Origin: Pedobacter cryoconitis
GTDB taxonomy: Bacteria > Bacteroidota > Bacteroidia > Sphingobacteriales > Sphingobacteriaceae
DNA: 57,838 nt
NCBI RefSeq assembly: GCF_003259615.1
Contig: NZ_QLLR01000035.1
Span: forward strand, 1-57,838
Direction: 5' to 3'
Shown here: one piece after another, positions 1 through 7,257 of the stretch
Layout of the letters: each line of letters opens with the position of its first letter
Numbering within the stretch: the stretch's first letter is position 1
Notes under the pieces: generated by a model
Databases searched by the model: none
What the model was told of the DNA's origin: nothing
What the model saw: the letters and a program-made list of their open reading frames with translations, nothing else
Made by a program: the position numbers and the translations under genes

Positions 1-1
1 T

Positions 2-256
2 TATGAAAATCCAATTGCTGAAAGGATAAATGGTATTCTAAAAACTGAATTTAAACTAAGCAGGATATTCAAATCCCGAACTGAAGCATTATTCGCAGTA
101 AAAACAGCAATAGAAGCCTACAATAATATTAGACCACATATGAGTTGTAGTTTTCTAACTCCAGAAGTTGCTCATCAAACTACTGAACCATTGATAAAAT
201 ACTGGAAAAATACCAGAAAGAAAAAAGTGCCAGATGTAGTTACAATCAAATCATAA
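2..256 (+). CDS. IS3-family transposase OrfB, C-terminal fragment cut by window edge
   Basis: An open frame enters from the left edge and ends at a TAA at 254-256, giving the last 84 residues of a DDE transposase. The stretch ENPIAERINGILKTEF has the shape of the third catalytic region of IS3-type integrase cores, with the Glu of AERING as the likely catalytic Glu, followed by the usual YNxxRPH segment. The upstream Asp residues lie outside the window, so intactness cannot be judged. Its sequence differs clearly from the transposase at the right edge of the window, so the two are not copies of one element. No terminal inverted repeat could be recognised downstream. Confidence 0.85.
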   Translation, partial: YENPIAERINGILKTEFKLSRIFKSRTEALFAVKTAIEAYNNIRPHMSCSFLTPEVAHQTTEPLIKYWKNTRKKKVPDVVTIKS

Positions 257-712
257 TGTATAGTTTTAAGTAGAAATATTCACTCTTCAAAACTGTAAAC
301 TAAAAACCGGACAAGACCATGTGTCAAGTGAAATCAGTATAAGACAAACGTGGCGTTGGCGTATAGAACAGGTGTTGAAACCGGGTAGAACAGTGCCTTG
401 AAATGACATTGGGATGAGGTTGGGATGAGGTTGGAATGACCTTGGTATGACCTGGGTCATTCCAACCTCATCCCAACCACGCTTCAAGGTCATTTGAATA
501 CACTATTTGACCTTATTTCTTCCAGTTTAGTATTAGGCTTGTAAACGGCTGAAGACTATACTGATTTTGTTTTATGTCATGCGCTGACTACAGGTCAGAA
601 AACTAAATATGTCGCAGTTGCCCCCGTAAATTGCCCGGTTCAACCCCGGCAGGATTCAATTAATATGCTCAACTTGGCCTAATGAATTATCAGTAAATTT
701 AATTTTAAGCTT
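257..712. other. Non-coding stretch downstream of transposase
   Basis: This stretch has no convincing gene. It holds a strong hairpin built from 11-bp units (400-478, listed separately) and, at 633-650, a short tRNA T-arm look-alike without a matching cloverleaf. A 68-codon minus-strand frame across the hairpin is a by-product of the repeat. No clear -7 promoter for the gene at 713 was found. Confidence 0.6.
400..478. repeat. 11-bp unit repeat folding into a perfect 24-bp hairpin
   Basis: About five degenerate 11-bp units in tandem (consensus near GGGATGAGGTT, from about 400 to 453) are followed by the same motif in reverse complement. The arms 418-441 and 455-478 are perfectly complementary over 24 bases with a 13-base loop. 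Within the loop region a second small palindrome (TGACC at 448-452, GGTCA at 455-459) competes with the large stem. There is no run of T after the stem, so it does not look like an intrinsic terminator. It resembles an extragenic palindromic element; whether it is dispersed in the genome cannot be seen here. Confidence 0.75.
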
Positions 713-1111
713 ATGGCGATGTTTAAAGAAGTGAAGGCATTCAGTGGTTTCTCTGTAAAAGAGATACCCGAAGCAATTGAATTTTACAAGGATATACTGG
801 GCCTGGAAATTTCCCAGACCATGGGGCAGTTAGTACTGCATATCGCAGGTGGCGGAACTGTATTCGTTTATGGGAAACCTAATCATGTACCTGCAACTTT
901 TACGGTGCTTAATTTTCCGGTGGTTAACCTGAAGGAGGCGATGGATGAGTTGCGCAAAACAGGGATAGTGTTTATCATTTACAAAGAAAAAGACTTTGAA
1001 ACTGATGATCAGGGGGTATTCCATGGCGGAGGTCCTAAGATTGCCTGGTTTAAAGATCCGTCCGGCAATATCTTATCTGTTTTGGAGAAAAGTGATGCCG
1101 ATGAGAACTAA
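713..1111 (+). CDS. VOC (glyoxalase/bleomycin resistance) family protein
   Basis: A 132-residue single-domain protein with the vicinal-oxygen-chelate pattern: an early helix-strand region with AIEFYKDILGLEIS, a central segment with GGTVFVYGKPN, and a C-terminal PSGNILSVLEK, which is the typical end of the second beta-alpha-beta-beta-beta unit. Members bind a divalent metal or act as small-molecule binding or detoxifying proteins; the substrate here is unknown. It stands alone, followed by a gene on the opposite strand. The start at 713 is chosen because the motif begins soon after; the second ATG at 719 is an alternative. Confidence 0.8.
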   Translation: MAMFKEVKAFSGFSVKEIPEAIEFYKDILGLEISQTMGQLVLHIAGGGTVFVYGKPNHVPATFTVLNFPVVNLKEAMDELRKTGIVFIIYKEKDFETDDQGVFHGGGPKIAWFKDPSGNILSVLEKSDADEN

Positions 1112-1210
1112 ATGCAAAATGATTCTTTTAAAATTGGGAATCATTTTGCAGGTGCCATTTGAAAAATAGTGCGTTTGCATCTTCAAAGAAGATTACAATT
1201 CACTGATTTC

Positions 1211-1507
1211 TTAAATAGCGTCGTAAATAATAACCTTTTCGAAGAATCCTCTGAACTCGTCTAAAAAGGCTTTATGTATGGCATGACCCTGATAAACATC
1301 GTGGCCAGCAAGATCTTCAAAAAATAAAACTGCCGAGAAGGTATAAGTGGTATCGACAACTGAACGTTCAATAGGAGCAGGAACTCCAATATGGATGTTT
1401 GTTATAGTTTCTATCTTTTCTAAAGATTCCAGACCTTTTTTAAAGGCAATTTTTTGATCTGCTGTAGTATCGGCTTTTAACCAGAATAAAGCGTGGTGAG
1501 CTATCAT
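1211..1507 (-). CDS. Dabb (stress-responsive alpha/beta barrel) domain protein
   Basis: A 98-residue protein with the Dabb pattern: an opening MIAHHALFWLK strand, the central VDTTYTFSAVLFFED strand, and the near-C-terminal signature YQGHAIHKAFLDEF with its conserved His residues. Dabb proteins form dimeric ferredoxin-like barrels; some are polyketide cyclases, most are uncharacterised. It is divergent from the AraC-type regulator at 1637, so the two may share the short region between them. No function beyond the fold can be assigned. Confidence 0.8.
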   Translation of the reverse strand: MIAHHALFWLKADTTADQKIAFKKGLESLEKIETITNIHIGVPAPIERSVVDTTYTFSAVLFFEDLAGHDVYQGHAIHKAFLDEFRGFFEKVIIYDAI

Positions 1508-1636
1508 AGTATGTTTTTATATTTTTCTTCTGCAAATGTAATAACCTTCTCCAGTATAAAAGAAAAACAAACCTCGGTAACAGTGGATGAATACTTTGAT
1601 TTTTATGTGTTATATTTAGGTATAAAAAATAATCAA

Positions 1637-2620
1637 ATGATAAAACTTGGTCTTCTCCTAACGAACCAGTACAGATTATTAAGCGTAGCTGCGATACTGG
1701 ATGTCTTTGAAACAGTCAACAAACTTTATGCTCAGGATGGTCTTATGGCTCCCTTTCAAATTGATTTGTTCTGTAGTGATGACAGCCTGTTAAGCAACCC
1801 CGGTACCTATTTTTATGGTTATCAGCCTTTATCTATTCAAAAACCATCCAACCAGGATCTTATTTTAATCCCTTCATTTATCAATGAAGATATTCAGCAT
1901 GCAGTTGCTGAAAATTATTCAGCCATTACCTGGTTAAATCAGCAATATGCGGCAGGGGCGGAGCTGGCCAGTTTTTGTACCGGTGCTTTTCTGTTAGGGG
2001 CAACAGGACTTCTTAATGGAAAGATTGCAACTACACATGTCGATGCCTGCGCCGCTTTTGCCAGTGCTTTTCCTGAGGTTAGTCTTCAGGCAGATAAAAC
2101 GGTTACTCAGGATGGCAGGTTGTATACCAGCGGTGGGGCGACCTCTAGTTTTCATTTGATGCTGCATCTTTTACAGATTCACTGCGGAAATACAATCGCG
2201 ATAAAAATTGCGAAGCTTTTTGCCATAGACATGGACCGGCATACGCAAACTTATTTCAATACCTTCCAGATTTCCAGAAAACACAATGATGATTTGGTTG
2301 CAATGGCGCAGCAAAAGATAGAAACCGCTTATCATAATACCGGAACTATTGAAGAAATGATTAAAGATATTCCTGCCAGCAGGAGAAATATTGTCAGACG
2401 CTTTAAACAGGTTACCGGGATTACATTGATCGAATATTTACAGCAGACCCGTATTGAAGCGGCAAAAAAACTTTTGGAGCAAACCGTTGAACAGATGACG
2501 GAAGTCATTTATAAATCAGGCTATAATGACCCCAAAGCTTTTAGAAAAGTGTTTAGAAAAACAGTTGGAATGACTCCCAGTGAATACCGGGATAAATTCT
2601 ATTTAGGAACAAGAGCGTGA
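1637..2620 (+). CDS. GlxA-type AraC family transcriptional regulator
   Basis: A 327-residue regulator with a DJ-1/PfpI-like N-terminal domain (about 1-190), including the cysteine-elbow segment ASFCTGAFLLGATGLL, and a C-terminal AraC double helix-turn-helix domain (about 225-325), with the closing signature KSGYNDPKAFRKVFRKTVG followed by MTPSEYR. The reading frame is open back to 1493, but the family begins at MIKLGLLLTNQYR, so ATG 1637 is preferred; the earlier start would add 48 residues without homology and would overlap the divergent Dabb gene. The ligand is unknown. It probably controls neighbouring genes such as the Dabb gene or the phosphodiesterase 7 bases downstream. Confidence 0.85.
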   Translation: MIKLGLLLTNQYRLLSVAAILDVFETVNKLYAQDGLMAPFQIDLFCSDDSLLSNPGTYFYGYQPLSIQKPSNQDLILIPSFINEDIQHAVAENYSAITWLNQQYAAGAELASFCTGAFLLGATGLLNGKIATTHVDACAAFASAFPEVSLQADKTVTQDGRLYTSGGATSSFHLMLHLLQIHCGNTIAIKIAKLFAIDMDRHTQTYFNTFQISRKHNDDLVAMAQQKIETAYHNTGTIEEMIKDIPASRRNIVRRFKQVTGITLIEYLQQTRIEAAKKLLEQTVEQMTEVIYKSGYNDPKAFRKVFRKTVGMTPSEYRDKFYLGTRA

Positions 2621-2627
2621 TCGTATA

Positions 2628-3341
2628 ATGAGCTGGAACAACAATAAAGTAATTGCCCATCGGGGTGCTTTTAAAAAGAATAACCTGCCTGAAAATTCAA
2701 TTGCTTCTTTAAAAGAGGCAATCAGGCTAAAATGTTACGGATCTGAATTCGATGTACACCTCACAAAAGATAATTTAATTGTGGTAAATCATGATGAAGA
2801 TTTTCAGGGGATACCAATTGCTTCTTCCACTTATGCTGAACTGAGGCAAAAAACGCTACACAATGGGGAATACCTTCCAACTCTGGAAGCATACCTGGAA
2901 GAGGGAATGAAGCAGGATCAGACGAAATTGATCCTGGAAATAAAAGTTGCGGCGACTCTTGCGGATACTTTAGCCCTTACGGATGCCGTGTTTGAAATGG
3001 TGCAAAAGATGAATGCTGGAGCATGGGTAGAATACATTAGTTTTAGTTATGAAGCACTGTTGCGGATATTACAACGTGATCCAGCTGCAAAGACAGCATT
3101 TTTGGCTGAGATCAATGATGAACTCCCGGTTGAAACTTTAAAAAAAGATCATATCCTGCAGGCCGATTACGACTTCCATATTTATCAGGAGGGTGATTGG
3201 TTTAACCGCGCCCATAGCCTGGGAATAACGATCAACGCCTGGACCGTTAATGATAAAAAAGATATGTTAACCTTATTGGAAAACAAGATCGATTTTATCA
3301 CTACTAACGAGCCGGAGTTATTGTTTAGTTTAATCAGTTAA
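2628..3341 (+). CDS. Glycerophosphodiester phosphodiesterase family protein
   Basis: A 237-residue TIM-barrel enzyme of the GDPD family, which hydrolyses glycerophosphodiesters to glycerol-3-phosphate and an alcohol. The signature is clear: AHRGAFKKNNLPENSIASL near the start supplies the catalytic His-Arg and the metal-binding Glu; SEFDVHLTKDNLIVVNHD supplies the Glu-x-Asp pair and the second catalytic His. The later EIK and AWTVND segments match the barrel end. There is no signal peptide, so it is probably cytoplasmic. It starts 7 bases after the AraC gene and is likely co-transcribed with it. Confidence 0.88.
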   Translation: MSWNNNKVIAHRGAFKKNNLPENSIASLKEAIRLKCYGSEFDVHLTKDNLIVVNHDEDFQGIPIASSTYAELRQKTLHNGEYLPTLEAYLEEGMKQDQTKLILEIKVAATLADTLALTDAVFEMVQKMNAGAWVEYISFSYEALLRILQRDPAAKTAFLAEINDELPVETLKKDHILQADYDFHIYQEGDWFNRAHSLGITINAWTVNDKKDMLTLLENKIDFITTNEPELLFSLIS

Positions 3342-3398
3342 CGTGTTTTTAGCCTAACCTGTTTGTTTATAGTGAATTAATTTCTGTTTTTTAATGGT

Positions 3399-4385
3399 TT
3401 AACGAGCCGGGCTAATTCCTTTATAGATGAAATTATGAATTGCTGCAGTGGTGATTTTAAGATCAGCAGATAAATACCAGATGTTGTTGACCCTGATACC
3501 TTTACTGGAAGAATCCAGCGGAAATCTTGCCTGGTCAATAGTTTTGCTTTTTGAATTCAGAATATCCCCGCCAATTTTAAAGAGGTTCATTCCCGATAAA
3601 CTGGTTTCCATATTCGGTAAGATCTGATTCATAAATACCGGGTACAATGCTGGTCCTGCGCCTTTCATCTTGTTAAAAAGTGCGACAAGAACTGTTCTTT
3701 GTCTTTCAGTTCTTTCATAGTCACCACGGCCAACTGCTCTGATTCTGGTGTAGGCAACAGCCTGTCTGCCGTTTAATACCTGGATACCGGCATTGGTTAC
3801 ATTTACAGGTGGGATGTTCTCAATAATGGAAATTTCTTTCAGGTAATTATTCAGGTAAGGGATTTCCTCAGGTTTAACATTGATCTCTACGCCACCAAGT
3901 GCATCGATCATTTTAGCAGTACCGAAAAAATCAACATTGATATAATCCTGAATATCCATATCAAAATTCTGATTAATTGTCTTTATAGCCAGCTGAGGGC
4001 CTCCTAAGGCAAATGCAGCATTGATTTTATCCATTCCTTTACCTTCTATATTGACATAGGTATCACGCAGTATAGAAGACATTTTAATCTTTTTGGTTAC
4101 CTGATCAATGGTAATAATCATGATAACATCAGAGTTTCCTTCCTGATTTTTATCCCGTCTGTCTACGGCGAAAAGTGCGAGGTTAATCGGTGGATTAGCA
4201 ATAGCTGCAATACTTTTTTGTGTTTTCGGTGAGATTCCAAGTGCAGCCGGAGTTTTAATCAATTTAACAACAGGAAGAGGGATACTTGTTTCGGTAGCAG
4301 CGCTGGTCACTGTGGTGGTGTCTTGTGCTGAAGCTGTGAAAGAAATTGCAGTCAACAGCACCAGGCTTAAGAAGATATATTTCAT
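3399..4385 (-). CDS. LytR-CpsA-Psr (LCP) family protein, exported
   Basis: A 328-residue protein beginning with a cleavable signal peptide (cut after ...FTASA at about residue 20). The LCP domain occupies about 60-290: DRRDKNQEGNSDVIMIITID, then ILRDTYV, DKINAAFALGG, MIDALGGVEINV and the Arg-rich signature RAVGRGDYERTERQR. LCP enzymes transfer polymers from undecaprenyl pyrophosphate onto cell envelope acceptors in Gram-positives. In Bacteroidota their role is poorly defined. The gene diverges from the EPS operon, so a role in attaching that polymer to the envelope is plausible but only inferred from position. It uses a cleaved signal peptide rather than the usual N-terminal membrane anchor. 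Confidence 0.85.
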   Translation of the reverse strand: MKYIFLSLVLLTAISFTASAQDTTTVTSAATETSIPLPVVKLIKTPAALGISPKTQKSIAAIANPPINLALFAVDRRDKNQEGNSDVIMIITIDQVTKKIKMSSILRDTYVNIEGKGMDKINAAFALGGPQLAIKTINQNFDMDIQDYINVDFFGTAKMIDALGGVEINVKPEEIPYLNNYLKEISIIENIPPVNVTNAGIQVLNGRQAVAYTRIRAVGRGDYERTERQRTVLVALFNKMKGAGPALYPVFMNQILPNMETSLSGMNLFKIGGDILNSKSKTIDQARFPLDSSSKGIRVNNIWYLSADLKITTAAIHNFIYKGISPAR

Positions 4386-5022
4386 ACGTAAAGGGTAATC
4401 ATGAAGTTAAATATTTGTAATCTATTTATTAACTGCAAATTATGTGCTAACTTATTAGAGAATGGGATATTGTTTTGGCCTTCAGCAGCCTTGAATTCCC
4501 CGGAATATCCCCCGTTTTGAGCACTGGGGGTATAAATTTTACAGTTAGTTGAGATAATTCCCCTAATTTTGTGCTTTTGGGGTATTAACCTAAAAAAAAG
4601 AGGTTAAAAATAAGTTCATACTGATAAAATAAGAATAGTATGAAATGGGTAGGCTATATAATCTTTAATGCCTCTGGTTTGATTGATTGCTTATATTCCG
4701 GGGTTTACGTTAAATAATTTACGCTGCTTAAGCCCGTGATTTATGATTTTCCCCCTGTTGCCCTTCATGAATTACATTAGGTGGCCGATTTTGGCAAGAT
4801 ATTGGGAATATAGAATGTAAATACAATCGGCATTGATAATTAGAAATTATTTTATCAATCGATGTTAAATTATAAAACTGATGTTTATTTTAATTCGTAA
4901 TTGTTGATAGGATGTATAACTTGCATAATAATTGTAATGCTTTTGATACACACAAAAACATGGTTATTTAGTCAAATAAAAAATCTCTGAATCATATAAA
5001 TCTACATCTTATACCCTTTTAA
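4386..5022. other. Divergent regulatory region between LCP gene and EPS operon
   Basis: 637 bases without a convincing gene separate the LCP gene (leftward) from the 15-kb EPS operon (rightward). It contains two related G/C-flanked repeats at about 4508-4534 and 4559-4586 (listed separately). The second includes a perfect Bacteroidota -7 motif, TAATTTTG, at 4564-4571. If that is the promoter, the operon would have a 5' leader of about 450 bases. A weaker -7 candidate, TATAACTTGC, lies near 4915. The unusual length fits a regulated promoter or a leader RNA, as is common for EPS loci. Confidence 0.5.
4508..4586. promoter_or_regulatory. Pair of direct repeats, candidate operator or promoter element
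   Basis: Two copies of a pattern C4-5 then TTTTG(A/T)GC and GGGG(G)TAT(A/T)AA lie 52 bases apart, about five helical turns. In each copy the C run can pair with the G run (short stem of 4-5 pairs, loop 12-15). The second copy contains TAATTTTG (4564-4571), a perfect TAnnTTTG. The arrangement suggests either two binding sites for one regulator or a duplicated promoter segment. Confidence 0.35.
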
Positions 5023-5424
5023 ATGGAAAATGTCTCATTTGGTAAAAAGCAAATTTTAATAGTTGACGATGAGCCAAGTATTTTAAAATTACTCAACTTC
5101 ATCCTGTCAAAACAATACGCTGTCCACGCTAAGGAAAGTGGATATAAGGCTCATTTATGGTTGGAGGAAGGTAATTTTCCGGACATTATTATCCTGGATC
5201 TGCACATGCCTCATTTTGATGGTACTTCTTTTCTAAAGAGTATTAAGATTAGTGGTTACTACAGAGAAATTCCTGTTATTATTTTATCGGCAGCAGAAGA
5301 TCTTGATAAAATAGTCGCAAATTTGCCTTTCAAAGTAGAAGCGCATTTTCCAAAACCATTTAATCCCGAGAGTTTAAAAACGGAAATTGCCAGAGTCTTA
5401 GCTACATTAACAACTGCTATTTAA
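5023..5424 (+). CDS. Stand-alone response regulator receiver protein
   Basis: A 133-residue CheY-like protein with nothing but a receiver domain. The acidic pair is in ILIVDDEPS, the phospho-acceptor Asp in DIIILDLHMP, the switch Ser in VIILSAAED, and the conserved Lys in FPKPFNPE. All key residues are present, so it is likely to be phosphorylated by a histidine kinase that is not in this window. It is the first gene of the EPS operon and ends 7 bases before a sugar transferase that itself carries a degenerate receiver, which suggests that this protein acts on EPS initiation by protein contact rather than by DNA binding. Confidence 0.88.
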   Translation: MENVSFGKKQILIVDDEPSILKLLNFILSKQYAVHAKESGYKAHLWLEEGNFPDIIILDLHMPHFDGTSFLKSIKISGYYREIPVIILSAAEDLDKIVANLPFKVEAHFPKPFNPESLKTEIARVLATLTTAI

Positions 5425-5431
5425 AGAAAAA

Positions 5432-6493
5432 ATGGATTATAATTACAAAGGAATGAGGTTGGTTTACTGCGGTACTGAACTTTCAGCTGAATCAGCTGAA
5501 GTTTTAGGACAGGAGTATAATATTTTTCACCTGGATGACCCCTCTAAACTGGAGGCCTATTTAAGTTCTTTATCATTGTTCTCGACACCTGATGTGATTA
5601 TGATCGAGGTCAAAGAGCAGGAAGCAGTCTTTGCGATTATAGCGAAGATCAAAAATAACCCGTTAACCAGCGGATTGATTATTGTGTTGTTAGCACAGCA
5701 GCACGATGCAAAGTTAAGAGCAAGGGCTATCAAAGCAAAAATACATGATTTGTATTTCCTGCCTTATCAGATGGAAGACTTAAAGGACAGGTTGAATTTC
5801 TTAATCAAATTTAAACTGATCAAACCTAATATTGAACAGCTTTCGGTTATTAAAAAGCAGAAAGAATATATCATACCTACTACAAAAAGAATGTTTGATG
5901 TGGTAGCTGCCGGTGGCGTATTGCTGGTTTTATCTCCATTTTTACTGATCGTAGCTTTATTTATAAAACTGGATTCCAAAGGTCCTGTCATTTATAAAAG
6001 TAAAAGGGTAGGTACAGGTTATAAAATCTTCGATTTTTATAAGTTCAGATCTATGAAAGCTGGTGCAGACCTGGAACTGAAAAATTTATCTGCGCTGAAT
6101 CAGTATGCGGATGACGGAAGTGGTACCAATGCCTTTGTTAAAATTAAGAATGATCCCCGCGTAACTAAACTGGGTAATTTCTTAAGGAAATCCAGCATAG
6201 ATGAAATTCCTCAGTTACTGAATGTACTGAAAGGAGATATGTCTTTAGTAGGAAACAGACCTTTGCCTTTATATGAGGCAGAAATGTTAACCTCCAATGA
6301 ATGGTCAATGCGTTTTTTAGGCCCATCAGGTCTTACCGGCTTATGGCAGATCAGCAAAAGAGGAAAAGCAGACATGTCTGATACAGAACGTAAAAAACTG
6401 GATAACTTTTATGCACGGAATTACTCGGTATGGTTTGATATGAGTATCATGTTAAAAACCTTCCCTGCCCTGTTCCAAAGAGAAAAAGTATAA
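5432..6493 (+). CDS. Pseudo-receiver fused to polyprenyl-phosphate sugar-1-phosphate transferase
   Basis: A 353-residue initiating transferase for EPS. Residues 150-353 are a bacterial sugar transferase domain: TKRMFDVVAAGGVLLVLSP begins the single membrane helix (about 156-178), then KRVG, the FYKFRSMK motif, SSIDEIPQLLNVLKGDMSLV and NRPLP. It would load a sugar-1-phosphate onto undecaprenyl phosphate at the inner membrane. Residues 7-130 look like a receiver fold, but the phospho-acceptor position in DVIMIEV is Glu59 and the usual Lys of the KPF motif is missing (LPY). The other initiating enzymes of this class carry membrane helices or a CoA-binding-like domain in this place. ATG 5453 is an alternative start. 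Confidence 0.88.
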   Translation: MDYNYKGMRLVYCGTELSAESAEVLGQEYNIFHLDDPSKLEAYLSSLSLFSTPDVIMIEVKEQEAVFAIIAKIKNNPLTSGLIIVLLAQQHDAKLRARAIKAKIHDLYFLPYQMEDLKDRLNFLIKFKLIKPNIEQLSVIKKQKEYIIPTTKRMFDVVAAGGVLLVLSPFLLIVALFIKLDSKGPVIYKSKRVGTGYKIFDFYKFRSMKAGADLELKNLSALNQYADDGSGTNAFVKIKNDPRVTKLGNFLRKSSIDEIPQLLNVLKGDMSLVGNRPLPLYEAEMLTSNEWSMRFLGPSGLTGLWQISKRGKADMSDTERKKLDNFYARNYSVWFDMSIMLKTFPALFQREKV

Positions 6494-6540
6494 ATAGATA
6501 AAATCAACCCTAATAATAAATCAACTAAATTTATAATCAA

Positions 6541-7233
6541 ATGAAAAAAGTATCTGCTCTCACAGTTCTTTTACTGTCGTTTCTATGCTTACACGTATCT
6601 GCACAAGACTCGATTATCGGAGACATCAATTACGGTCAGCTGGAAAAATATATCCAGGCTGCAAAAGAAAATTATCCAAAACGCAAGATACTTAAAGCAC
6701 AGGAAGATGCTATTAAAACAGGTATAGCTGTGGCAGAAATATCTTATCTGGATATGTTCAGTGCTTCTTATTTTTACCGTCCGGGTGATAAACAAGCAAT
6801 TAGTAATCCAGGAGAGACTGCAAATCCGTATATTGTAAATGGTATTCAATACGGGATCAGTTTAAACCTTGGTGCTTTTTTACAAAAACCATTTTTAGTT
6901 AAACGCGCTAAAGCAGATTATAAAGTTGCACAGTTACAAACTGCAGATTACGATTATGCGTTAGTAAACGAAGTTAAAAAGAGATATTATACCTATATTC
7001 AAATGTTAAGTGAGCTTAAAATTAAAACTCAGACTACACAGGACAACAATGGAGTTGCTGAGAATCAACGCCGTAAATTTGAAAAGGGTGAGATTTCGCT
7101 GGATAATTATAATGGAAGCAGAATTCAATTGTCAAATTCTAATTCTGCTAAAATACAGACTGAGGTGAATTTTTTAAATGCTAAAGATGCATTGGAAGAA
7201 ATAATTGGTGTAAAACTTACCGACATAAAATAA
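6541..7233 (+). CDS. TolC-like half-size outer membrane protein
   Basis: A 230-residue exported protein: signal peptide cleaved after ...LHVSA at about residue 21, then long amphipathic helices and strands in the style of an outer membrane efflux (TolC) repeat, with a heptad-rich C-terminal half (YYTYIQMLSELKIK; RRKFEKGEISLDNY; AKDALEEIIG). Full TolC proteins are about 450 residues with two repeats; this has only one. It sits where Wza-type export proteins usually lie, just before the Wzc-like gene, and no Wza gene is seen in the window. It may be the outer membrane or periplasmic partner for polymer export. The assignment to the TolC family is by pattern only. Confidence 0.6.
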   Translation: MKKVSALTVLLLSFLCLHVSAQDSIIGDINYGQLEKYIQAAKENYPKRKILKAQEDAIKTGIAVAEISYLDMFSASYFYRPGDKQAISNPGETANPYIVNGIQYGISLNLGAFLQKPFLVKRAKADYKVAQLQTADYDYALVNEVKKRYYTYIQMLSELKIKTQTTQDNNGVAENQRRKFEKGEISLDNYNGSRIQLSNSNSAKIQTEVNFLNAKDALEEIIGVKLTDIK

Positions 7234-7257
7234 AATAACTCAAGTTTATTACTGAAA

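Noticed and set aside
287..493. 68-codon minus-strand frame
   Set aside because: Lies across the hairpin repeat, with repeated residues caused by the 11-bp units and no recognisable domain.
633..650. tRNA T-arm look-alike (CCGG, TTCAACC, CCGG)
   Set aside because: No acceptor stem partner, D-arm or complete cloverleaf could be built upstream; taken as chance or a remnant too small to call.
4640..4717. 25-codon frame in the EPS leader region
   Set aside because: No family, no coding signal and no conserved placement; could be a leader peptide but there is nothing to support it.
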